Shown in pieces: positions 57,402 through 64,000 of a DNA stretch of 64,000 nt; position 1 is the stretch's first letter; the number at the start of each line of letters is the position of its first letter. The translations under genes and the position numbers were made by a program. The stretch comes from DAOUKH01 sp034421515. Lineage in GTDB: Bacteria; Chloroflexota; Dehalococcoidia; SHYB01. Under the pieces are notes generated by a model. That model was not told the DNA's origin. It saw only the letters and a program-made list of their open reading frames with translations, and searched no databases. The stretch spans positions 62,001 through 126,000 of the forward strand of contig DAOUKH010000023.1 of the NCBI GenBank assembly GCA_034421515.1, written 5' to 3'.

Positions 57402-58580
57402 CTACGCCGCCCGTTCCCAGTTGTCGGGCACGGTGAACCCGAACACGTCGGCCGCATTCAGATAGGTGATGCGGCGCACCTCTTCATCCGGGACGCCTTC
57501 AAAGATCTCCCGAACAACCCGTTGCGATTCCGGCCAGGTACATTCGGTATGAGGATAGTCGGAGCCCCAAAGCAGATTCTCGACTCCAATAAGGGAGCGA
57601 AGGGCCGGGGCCGTGGGGTCGTCCTGGAAGCTCACGAAGACATTCTTGTGGAAGTAGTCGCTCGGCATCATGCCGCTATCGTACCGGCCCCATCGTACCG
57701 GGCGTTCACGGTACCACAGGTCGAGCCGGTAGAGCCAATGAGCCACCCAGCCTGCCTGGTTTTCGACGCTGACGACTTTCAGCCGCGGATGGCGCTCAAA
57801 TACCCGCGACAGAATCATTGACGTCAGCGACCGCTTTATCCAATGGTCCGCGTTGATGTAGACGACTTCCAAAGGCTCGTTTGGATCCATGGTGGGATCG
57901 TGGTGGTACATGGGAATGCCGTCGCGAAGGGTGCGGTTCGAGCCCGAGTGCAGGCAGAGTGGCATGTCGAGGTCCTCGGCTGCCGCCCAGAAGGGCTCGT
58001 AGACGTCCTTGTCGTATCCCCGTTCGTGCGGCGGATGCACGGTGATGATGACCGCCTCGAGTCCTAGGCCCTTCGCTCGGGTGATTTCCTCGACCGCCCA
58101 CGGGACGTCGTCGAGGTTGATCATTGCCGCGCCCTTCAGCCGTTCGGGGTAGGGAGCGCAGAAGTCGGCGATCCAGTCGTTGTAGGTCCGGCAGATCGCG
58201 GACAACAGATCGGAGTCCTGAAGCCGCCAGATGCCCCCCACTCCCCGCGTGGGAAAGACGACCGCGCCGTCGACGCCGTCGAGGTCCATGTCCTTGATGG
58301 CCTCTTCGGGCTCGTACCCGCCCGGCCGCACGTTCTCCCAGCGGTCTTCAAGCGAAATCTCGTACGGTTTGTCAGAGGTGAGGCGAAGTCCGGCATGCGT
58401 CGCCGTGCCCAGGGAACCGATGGACTTGTCGCCCTCGACGACATACCAGTCGGCGGTGTCTCCTTTGACGAGGCGAGGGGCGCGGTCGCGGTACTTGGCG
58501 TCGATCCGGCTCGTCCATAGGTCCGGCGGCTCGACGATGTGATTATCGGCGGACAGGAGTCTCAACGCGGTCTCCTTCAT
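57402..58580 (-). CDS. Amidohydrolase 2-family protein (type B, second copy)
   Basis: A 392-residue close relative of the protein at 48234; most positions from LRLLSADNHIVEPPDLW to GSDYPHTECTWPESQ are identical or similar. It keeps the Asp-x-His motif, MPLCLHSGSNRT and GSDYPHTE. The two copies differ mainly in THAGLRLTSDKPYE and the C-terminal tail. AGGAGG and GGGAG stand before the ATG at 58580. It follows type A' by 33 bp and precedes the D-aminoacylase-like gene by 16 bp. Confidence 0.92.
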   Translation of the reverse strand: MKETALRLLSADNHIVEPPDLWTSRIDAKYRDRAPRLVKGDTADWYVVEGDKSIGSLGTATHAGLRLTSDKPYEISLEDRWENVRPGGYEPEEAIKDMDLDGVDGAVVFPTRGVGGIWRLQDSDLLSAICRTYNDWIADFCAPYPERLKGAAMINLDDVPWAVEEITRAKGLGLEAVIITVHPPHERGYDKDVYEPFWAAAEDLDMPLCLHSGSNRTLRDGIPMYHHDPTMDPNEPLEVVYINADHWIKRSLTSMILSRVFERHPRLKVVSVENQAGWVAHWLYRLDLWYRERPVRWGRYDSGMMPSDYFHKNVFVSFQDDPTAPALRSLIGVENLLWGSDYPHTECTWPESQRVVREIFEGVPDEEVRRITYLNAADVFGFTVPDNWERAA

Positions 58581-58613
58581 CTCCCTAAACCTCCTCGTCC
58601 CTGCGTGCCTGCG

Positions 58614-59777
58614 CTACGAGCCAAATGAGAAGCCGTAGAGGCGGGCGGCATTGTCCCGCGTCATCTTCGCTTTCTCCGCTAACGGAATACCCTCGAAGAT
58701 TTCGTCCACGATTTCCCGTGAGCGTGGGAACGTTGCCTCCGCGTGGGGATAGTCCGCGCCCCACATCAAGTGGTACGGTCCGATATGTCTGCGCATCTGG
58801 ACGCCGATCGCATCCTCCTGAAAGCTGATGTGCACGTTCCGACGGAAGAAGTCGCTGGGAAGCGCACCGGTCAGAAAGCGGCGGCCCTTGAGCCCGGCGA
58901 CCCGGTGCTGGTAGGTGTCGTCCATACGGTGTAGCAGGTAGAAAGCCCAAGAGATCTCGAACTCCGCGACCACGATCCTCAGATTGGGATGGCGCTCGAA
59001 GACGCCACCGAAGATGAGCGCGGCTAAGGAAAGCCGCAGCTCGTGCGCCCATGCCGACATCGCCACGGGGTCCATCGCCGACGCCGCGATGCCGGTCTCC
59101 GGGGCCCCGCGCTCGGTGCCGATATGCAGGGTCAGCGGGGTCTCGGACTGCTCGGCGGCGGCCCACAACGGTGCATAGCTCGGGTGGTCGTAGCGGACCT
59201 TCGGGCCGACCGGGATCATCGCCCCTGCGAGGCCCAGCGACCGGGCGCGTTCCAACTCTCGAATGCTCTCCTCCACGCTGTCCACGTTGAGGATGGCGAT
59301 ACCCCTGAGCCGTTCGGAGTCGTGGTCGCAAAATTCCGCGACGTGGTCGTTGTAGGCGCGGACGCATGCCGAGAGCAGATCGGAGTCCTCGACCTTATAG
59401 AGCTGCATGCCAGCGGTGGGATACAGAACGGCGCCGGCCACGCCGTCCAAGTCCATGTCTTGGACGTGGGCGTCAGGGTCCAGGGCGCCGGGGCGGATGG
59501 CTTCGAACTGGCCATCGAAGGAGAGTTCCTCTGGCCGTGTGAACCGGACGCCCGCCTGGTACCCCGTGCCTCGGATGCTCTGAAACTTGACGCCGTCGGC
59601 ATGCCACTCGTCGTTGCCGGCGACTCGAACGACTTTGGGGGCGCGGTGCCGGAAGCGCACGTCGACGCGCCGAGACCAAAGGTCAGCCGGCTCGAGGATG
59701 TGCGAGTCCGACGACACGAGGGGGCAGCGTTCAACCAGCGAGGAAGCGACGTCCAGCCCCGCGGTCTTAGCGTCCAT
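58614..59777 (-). CDS. Amidohydrolase 2-family protein (type A, second copy)
   Basis: A 387-residue relative of the protein at 49460: VSSDSHILEPADLW, PLTLHIGTERG, VAEFEISWAFYLLHRMDDTY and GADYPHAEAT. The ATG at 59777 is preferred, with a CGGGGG site upstream; a GTG at 59801 would leave a leader of only about 15 bases from the promoter at 59823-59851. It is first gene of a unit with B', D-aminoacylase-like and possibly NIPSNAP genes. Confidence 0.9.
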   Translation of the reverse strand: MDAKTAGLDVASSLVERCPLVSSDSHILEPADLWSRRVDVRFRHRAPKVVRVAGNDEWHADGVKFQSIRGTGYQAGVRFTRPEELSFDGQFEAIRPGALDPDAHVQDMDLDGVAGAVLYPTAGMQLYKVEDSDLLSACVRAYNDHVAEFCDHDSERLRGIAILNVDSVEESIRELERARSLGLAGAMIPVGPKVRYDHPSYAPLWAAAEQSETPLTLHIGTERGAPETGIAASAMDPVAMSAWAHELRLSLAALIFGGVFERHPNLRIVVAEFEISWAFYLLHRMDDTYQHRVAGLKGRRFLTGALPSDFFRRNVHISFQEDAIGVQMRRHIGPYHLMWGADYPHAEATFPRSREIVDEIFEGIPLAEKAKMTRDNAARLYGFSFGS

Positions 59778-59822
59778 GGGCAGATCCCCCGAGGCTCCCA
59801 CTCTTACCGCGCCTTTCGTCCT

Positions 59823-59851
59823 CTAGTATCACGCGCCTCTAGGGCTGTCAA
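59823..59851 (-). promoter_or_regulatory. Sigma70-type promoter of the A'-B' amidohydrolase unit
   Basis: Read on the minus strand: TTGACA (59851-59846), 17 bp, TACTAG (59828-59823). Identical boxes and spacing to the promoter at 4925-4953. Confidence 0.65.
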
Positions 59852-60076
59852 GGAAACGCCTGTACTTCGGAGGTGAAGGAGCGGCTGAAGCGTGTCATAA
59901 CTTCCGTCACAAGGAACGATGACCGGGCCGTGTAAACATGATTCTCTTCACCCGCTTAGGCGCAGCGTCCAAGTGCGCGGAGGTGTACAATGGCGGCCCG
60001 CCGGGGGCGGCGCGGCGTCAGGCTGTGAGGGTATCGACCCTGAGTTCAGACTGCACGAGGAGCGAGAGGTCACACC

Positions 60077-61237
60077 ATGAAGAACGGTTTCCGCGTACTC
60101 GACAGTGACATCCATGTGATTGAGCCGCCGGACATGTACGAGCGCTATCTCGATCAGAAATACCAAGCGCACGCTCCCACATTTATTCCGTCGCCCGGGC
60201 GCAGTTTTCGGAACAACTGGCTGCTCGAAGTTCCCGGCGAAAATCGGAAGGTGCAGCAGTACGCGATTCGGGAGAAGTTCCGCGAGGCAAGGGTGGCGCG
60301 GGTCGGCCACTATCTCAAGGACGCCGAGCAAGACGGCTACGGGCCGGACAGCATGCTGCGGGCCATGGACATGGAAGGTGTGGACGTCGCCGCCCTGTTC
60401 CGCACCTGGGCCCAGGGACACGTCTCCTTCGATGCCATGGAGCCGGAGATGGCGGCCGCCCTTTGCCGGGCGTACAACAACTGGCTCGCGGACTACTGCA
60501 ACAAAGACCCCGACCGTTTGAAGGGCGCCGCCCTGGTCTCTCTCCATAGCATCGACCTGGCGGTGAAGGAGACGAGGCGGGCCGTGAATGAGCTCGGGAT
60601 GGTTGGGATAACGCTGGAGCCCAATCCTCTCAACGGCAAGTTCTTCCACGACGCCGAGTGTGCTCCCTTGTGGGCCGCGGCGCAGGAGCTCGACGTTCCC
60701 GTTTGCCTCCACGACACCGCCGTCGGACACAACGCCACGCATCACGCGAACTTCATGCGCAACCATCCAAGCCCTGGGGTCTTCGGCAACACGTTCGCCT
60801 TCCCGTTCGGGCTGATGCAGGCTGTGGGCAGCTTTTCGATGGGAGGCGTCCTCGAGGTGTTTCCCAGGCTGCGGGTAGCCTTCCTCGAAGGGAACTTCAG
60901 TTGGGTGCCCTGGCTGCTGTGGCGCCTCGACGAGCAATGGGAGATGTACGGCCCCGGGGAGGACGTGGAGCTTTCGAAGAAGCCCAGCGAATACTTCCTC
61001 AGCCAGTGCGTGGTCTCCGTGGAGGCGGGCGAGGACATCGCGAAGTATGCCTTCGAGGCCATTGGCGATGAGAACGTCGTTCTTTCGACCGACTTCCCTC
61101 ATTTCGATTCGCCGTTTCCCCACGCTATAGAGACTTTCTTGTCCCTCCCAGGCATCAGCGACGAGACCAAGCGCAAGGCCCTCTGGGACAACTGCGCCCG
61201 GCTTTACGCGATGGAGGATCCCGTTCCGGCGATCTGA
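60077..61237 (+). CDS. Amidohydrolase 2-family protein
   Basis: A 386-residue amidohydrolase, a third branch of the family beside types A and B: LDSDIHVIEPPDMYERYLD (Asp-x-His), VPVCLHDTAVGHN, FLEGNFSWVPWLLWRLDEQW and LSTDFPHFDSPF with the late Asp. It lacks the DGV-[EA]-[GA]-A(V/I) wording of the others but keeps the MDMEGVDVAALF equivalent. Substrate unknown; aromatic acid hydrolysis or decarboxylation are family possibilities. A TACAAT at 59986 may be its -10. It is divergent from the A'-B' unit. Confidence 0.9.
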   Translation: MKNGFRVLDSDIHVIEPPDMYERYLDQKYQAHAPTFIPSPGRSFRNNWLLEVPGENRKVQQYAIREKFREARVARVGHYLKDAEQDGYGPDSMLRAMDMEGVDVAALFRTWAQGHVSFDAMEPEMAAALCRAYNNWLADYCNKDPDRLKGAALVSLHSIDLAVKETRRAVNELGMVGITLEPNPLNGKFFHDAECAPLWAAAQELDVPVCLHDTAVGHNATHHANFMRNHPSPGVFGNTFAFPFGLMQAVGSFSMGGVLEVFPRLRVAFLEGNFSWVPWLLWRLDEQWEMYGPGEDVELSKKPSEYFLSQCVVSVEAGEDIAKYAFEAIGDENVVLSTDFPHFDSPFPHAIETFLSLPGISDETKRKALWDNCARLYAMEDPVPAI

Positions 61238-61293
61238 GCCGCCTGAGAAGCCGGTCATCGCAGGGCAGTATGTGGCGGGGCCGCTGGGCTCGC

Positions 61294-61323
61294 TTGTCGA
61301 TGGCGGAGCGGCGCCAATATACT
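61294..61323 (+). promoter_or_regulatory. Promoter giving a near-leaderless transcript
   Basis: TTGTCG (61294-61299), 18 bp, TATACT (61318-61323). The expected start is about 61330, almost on the ATG at 61333, which has no ribosome site. Confidence 0.5.
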
Positions 61324-61332
61324 GCCGCCGTC

Positions 61333-62250
61333 ATGGCGGACCTCCCGGGCATATATTCGATGAGCGTGACTCCCTTCCGCGCGGACGGGGGCCTTGATGA
61401 GGACGCGCTTCGCTCCCACCTTCGGTATCAGGCCGCGGCCGGCGCCGGCATCTATCTGGGAAGCTACGGGAGCGGCGAGGGGCACCTGTTGCGGGAGCGA
61501 GAGATCGAGCGCATCTACGAAATTGCCGTAGAGGAGTTGAAGGGAAAGGTGCCCCTGTATGCCGCGGCCCTGGGATTCACCGAGACCGACTACGTCATCC
61601 ACCAGGCCCAGCGGGCCGCGGCTATCGGCGTCGACGCCGTGCAGATCCATCCCCCGCGGCCGGGGACGCCGGTCCACCGTCCCACGCCTCCCGAACTGGA
61701 GCGCTTCTACGACGACGTCTTAAACTCCGTGGCGACGCCGGTCCATCTCTCGAACCAGACCGTGATGGTGGGAGGGGAAGTGCCCGTGGCGTTCTTCGCC
61801 AAGCTCGTGGAGACGTACGGCCATATCCAGATGATCAACAACACGAGCCAGGACTTGAGCTACCTCGTGCGGCTGCTCGACGCGCTGGATGACAAGGTGC
61901 TCGTCAGCGTGGGGATGGTCACGCAACTGACGACGGTGCTGGAGTTGGGCGGCCACGGCTCCCTCTGCTTCGAGCCGAACGTTGCGCCCAGGCTGACCAT
62001 GTCCGTCGTGGAAGCCTACCGGTCGGGCGACCATGCACTCGCCCTCGATAGGTTCGCACATCTGATGCGCCTTAACGAAATCCTCATGAAGTATCAGAAC
62101 CCGCGGTCACTCAAGGCCGCGCTCCGGCTGCTGGGGCTGCCCGGAGGCTACCTACGGCGGCCCTACCTGGACCTGGACGAAGCGGCGCACGAAGACATCC
62201 GGGCGACGCTCAACCATCTTGGGATAAGAGAGATCGAAGGACTCTCGTAG
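61333..62250 (+). CDS. DapA/N-acetylneuraminate lyase-family protein lacking the Schiff-base lysine
   Basis: A 305-residue TIM-barrel protein with DHDPS-family landmarks (SVTPFRADGGLDEDALRSHLRYQAAAGA; LGSYGSGEGHLL). The catalytic Lys of the I-K-(D/E)-x-(S/T)-G-D motif is Asn169 (MINNTSQD), and the Tyr of the Y-N-x-P motif is Ser140 (HLSNQT). Without both, classical aldolase or dehydratase chemistry is impossible, so the function is unknown. The start is uncertain: ATG 61333 fits the family N-terminus and the promoter; an upstream ATG at 61300 would fall inside the promoter. It follows the 60077 amidohydrolase by 95 bp. Confidence 0.85.
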   Translation: MADLPGIYSMSVTPFRADGGLDEDALRSHLRYQAAAGAGIYLGSYGSGEGHLLREREIERIYEIAVEELKGKVPLYAAALGFTETDYVIHQAQRAAAIGVDAVQIHPPRPGTPVHRPTPPELERFYDDVLNSVATPVHLSNQTVMVGGEVPVAFFAKLVETYGHIQMINNTSQDLSYLVRLLDALDDKVLVSVGMVTQLTTVLELGGHGSLCFEPNVAPRLTMSVVEAYRSGDHALALDRFAHLMRLNEILMKYQNPRSLKAALRLLGLPGGYLRRPYLDLDEAAHEDIRATLNHLGIREIEGLS

Positions 62251-62263
62251 CCCCGGCCCACTC

Positions 62264-62521
62264 GCGCTCCGCCGGCGGGCCCAGCTTGTCTTCAAGAGTA
62301 AGGAAGACGTCATCGCGCGGCAGTTCGGCTCGCGGTCGTTCACTACGCCGCACAGCCTAGCCGCGCTGCCGGCCATGACAGTGCCCTGCGGCTTCAACTC
62401 GGTGGGGACGCCGGTCGGGCTCCATATCGCGGGAAGGCCGTTCGGCGAGCAGACGGTGCTGGACGCGGGCTTTGCCTTTCAGTCGGCGACCGGCTGGCAC
62501 GAGCGGCGCCCGGAACTGTGA
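62264..62521 (+). pseudogene. C-terminal remnant of an amidase gene
   Basis: An open stretch translating to RRRAQLVFKSKEDVIARQF, SFTTPHSLAALPAMTVPCGF, TPVGLHIAGRPFGEQTVLDA and SATGWHERRPEL before a stop at 62519-62521. This is the last 80 or so residues of an amidase-signature protein; compare GMPIGMQLVGRPLDEATLIR in the gene at 23415. The catalytic domain is missing, because the DapA-like gene ends at 62250 immediately before it. The left end is approximate. Confidence 0.75.
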
Positions 62522-62556
62522 GCCGCGCCGGCTCAACAGCGGGCCGCCGTGCGGGT

Positions 62557-63411
62557 TCAACGCGATTGGTGGAAGGCCCCTTGTATGACGTCGGTGGGGA
62601 AGAGGGCGGGTACCTGGCCGGTTGCTGCGTACTGGTAGAGCGCCGCCTTGTAGATTCCCGCCAGGGCCGCAAAGGCCGCCGCAACACCGGCCGCTAAGAC
62701 GGCGCCGATTCCGACCGCGGTAATCGTGCCGGCCGCCCCTAGGGGTGAGAGGGCGGCGAGCAGCAGCACGAAGATGCCGACGACGACGAGCAGGGCGAGC
62801 AAACCGGCAAAGCCTAGGCCGAAGTGGCCCCCCAACTGCTCGCCCCACGTGCGGCGGAGCATTGAGAACGAGCCCCCGAATGCGCCGCCGAGCGGACGGC
62901 CCTCGATCACGATCAGCGGTATGACGAAGAAGGTGATGACCGTCCAAGAGCCTTTCAATATCGAGCCGACTATCCAGCCAAGCACACCGCTCTGCTGCCG
63001 CACTAAACCGGAAATGATGCTCAGGATGATTCCGACCGTCCCGGCAACGACGGCCCACATAAAGATCGTGCCCACGCGGGCCCAAGCTCCCTTCAGGCCG
63101 GAGCGGACATTGGGGTCGCCGCCGGTCAAGCGCTCGTGTGCGGCATAGACGAGGGCGCTATTGAAGAAGATGACGACGAACGTGGCGAGGATGTAGACCG
63201 CCGCGGCAAGGAGGATGTCCAGTCCGGCAAGCGAGCCGTCGTCGATGCGGTCGGACGCGCCGATTCCGATCCATATCCCCAGAAACGCCAGCACCAGAAC
63301 GACCACGCCGGCCGCGGAAAGGACCGGGAAGAGCATCAGCTCCTTATCGGCCGCGAGCACGCGGAGGCAGACCTTGAGGAGCGTGATACTCCGGCCAATG
63401 GACCTGAACAT
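62557..63411 (-). CDS. Polytopic membrane protein, DUF6159-like
   Basis: A 284-residue hydrophobic protein with about six membrane segments: LMLFPVLSAAGVVVLVLAFLG, LLAAAVYILATFVVIFFNSAL, a helix near 115-140, WTVITFFVIPLIVIEG, a LGFAGLLALLVVVGIFVLLLA helix and a final Ala-rich helix. The soluble segment YAAHERLTGGDPNVRSGLKGAW and the FSMLRRTWGEQLGGHFGLGF block match the DUF6159 family as I remember it. No enzymatic motif; function unknown. A GGGGGTGAC site stands before the ATG. It appears unrelated to its catabolic neighbours. Confidence 0.85.
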   Translation of the reverse strand: MFRSIGRSITLLKVCLRVLAADKELMLFPVLSAAGVVVLVLAFLGIWIGIGASDRIDDGSLAGLDILLAAAVYILATFVVIFFNSALVYAAHERLTGGDPNVRSGLKGAWARVGTIFMWAVVAGTVGIILSIISGLVRQQSGVLGWIVGSILKGSWTVITFFVIPLIVIEGRPLGGAFGGSFSMLRRTWGEQLGGHFGLGFAGLLALLVVVGIFVLLLAALSPLGAAGTITAVGIGAVLAAGVAAAFAALAGIYKAALYQYAATGQVPALFPTDVIQGAFHQSR

Positions 63412-63458
63412 GAGTCACCCCCTGCGTGTGGCTAGGAGCTGGGTGAGTCGGCGCTGCA

Positions 63459-63487
63459 AGTGTCGAAGGACGGGGAGCGCCTGTCAA
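63459..63487 (-). promoter_or_regulatory. Possible promoter of the membrane-protein gene
   Basis: Read on the minus strand: TTGACA (63487-63482), 17 bp, GACACT (63464-63459). Good -35 and weak -10, about 45 bp before the ATG at 63411. Confidence 0.4.
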
Positions 63488-63524
63488 CGGCGGACGGGGT
63501 CGTCTTCGATGTTGGCAAGAGCCG

Positions 63525-64000
63525 TTAGAAGCTCGGCTTGGTGGAAAACGGAGTCAGCTGGAGCTCGTGCGTCCAGCAGGACTTGTCCTGCGTGTGCAGA
63601 TAGTAGAAGGCCTCGGCGATCTTCGCGGGATTCATCAGCAGTTCAGGTTGCTGCTGGGCATACGGGAGCGCCCGGGTGCCGGGGGAATCGATGGTACCGT
63701 CGATCACCACATTGGCAACGTGCACACCGTATTCCGAGTATTCCTCCGTCAACACCTGCGCCAGCGTCCGCGTGAGAGCTCTCGGGTAGTACAGCGACTG
63801 TCCGGTGTACCGCTTCCTCCCCCGCAAGGCGTAGGGCGTGTTAGAAAACAGGATCGAACCCTCGCCTCGCTCCCGCATCGCGGGCAAGACCTCTTTAGCC
63901 ACCAGGAAGGGTCCGCTGCTCGCGATGTGCTGCGTGGTCTCGTACATCTCGAACGAAATGTGTTCCAGCAGTTCCTGTTCCGGCGGAAGGTCGCGTCCTT
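63525..64000 (-). CDS. SDR-family protein, 5' end beyond the window
   Basis: The C-terminal 158 residues of an SDR; the frame is open to the window edge, reading GRDLPPEQELLEHISFEMYETT before the first internal Met at 63947. Recognisable parts are FLVAKEVLPAMRERGEGSILFSNTPYALRG, the helix with QSLYYPRALTRTLAQVLTEEY and the VHVANVVIDGTIDSPGTRA strand, which is typical of one SDR subgroup. The Lys of Y-x3-K appears as Arg/Ala (YYPRALTR), so the active site is atypical. The N-terminal nucleotide motif is outside the window. Confidence 0.8.
   Translation of the reverse strand, partial: GRDLPPEQELLEHISFEMYETTQHIASSGPFLVAKEVLPAMRERGEGSILFSNTPYALRGRKRYTGQSLYYPRALTRTLAQVLTEEYSEYGVHVANVVIDGTIDSPGTRALPYAQQQPELLMNPAKIAEAFYYLHTQDKSCWTHELQLTPFSTKPSF

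Overview
The window is GC-rich, gene-dense bacterial DNA with 60 protein-coding genes, one gene remnant, no rRNA or tRNA, no CRISPR array and no insertion sequence. The best fit is a Chloroflexota bacterium of the SAR202 / Dehalococcoidia type. The reasons are lipoproteins with long Pro/Thr (TPxPTATP) or collagen-like Gly-X-Y stalks behind the lipobox, many paralogous CoA-transferases, thiolases, amidohydrolases, amidases and SDRs, and repeated oligopeptide-type ABC importers. This is inferred from gene content; no phylogenetic marker gene is present.

Layout. (1) 0-5 kb: a thiolase with an in-frame TGA plus its DUF35 partner, opposed by a two-domain alpha/beta hydrolase and an amidase. (2) 5-13.4 kb: importer set 1 (binding protein, two permeases), then RidA, a PPOX flavoprotein and a fused double CaiB/BaiF CoA-transferase, facing a second PPOX/RidA pair. 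(3) 13.4-20.8 kb: importer set 2, with two tandem sulfatase-like hydrolases between the binding protein and the permeases. (4) 21-27 kb: VOC protein, ketopantoate-reductase-like protein, SDR, GatA-type amidase, and two ASCH-like proteins flanking a CapA-family phosphoesterase. (5) 27-47.6 kb: a large divergent catabolic island. The minus arm is Ldh, SDR, hydroxyacid dehydrogenase, MmgE/PrpD, isochorismatase-like, two related unknown proteins, cyclase, MBL hydrolase, HpcH aldolase, thiolase, DUF35. The plus arm is two CoA-transferases, thiolase, DUF35, amidohydrolase, class III aminotransferase and importer set 3. (6) 48-59.8 kb, minus strand: importer set 4 with an amidohydrolase pair, NIPSNAP protein, D-aminoacylase-like hydrolase and a duplicate of the amidohydrolase pair. 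(7) 60-64 kb: another amidohydrolase, a DapA-fold protein without its Schiff-base lysine, an amidase remnant, a DUF6159-like membrane protein and an SDR cut by the window edge.

How the genes may work together. The four importers would bring in small organic solutes (peptide, amide or acid type). Amidases and amidohydrolases would cut C-N bonds, CaiB/BaiF transferases would activate acids to CoA thioesters, dehydrogenases would oxidise them, and thiolase/DUF35 pairs and the HpcH aldolase would cleave C-C bonds. No ATP-binding subunit accompanies any importer, so the ATPases must come from elsewhere. Substrates cannot be read from the sequence.

Regulation. Several intergenic regions carry good sigma70-type promoters (TTGACN, 17-18 bp, TAnnnT), and every binding-protein gene is followed by a strong hairpin. 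I see no transcription-factor gene in the window.
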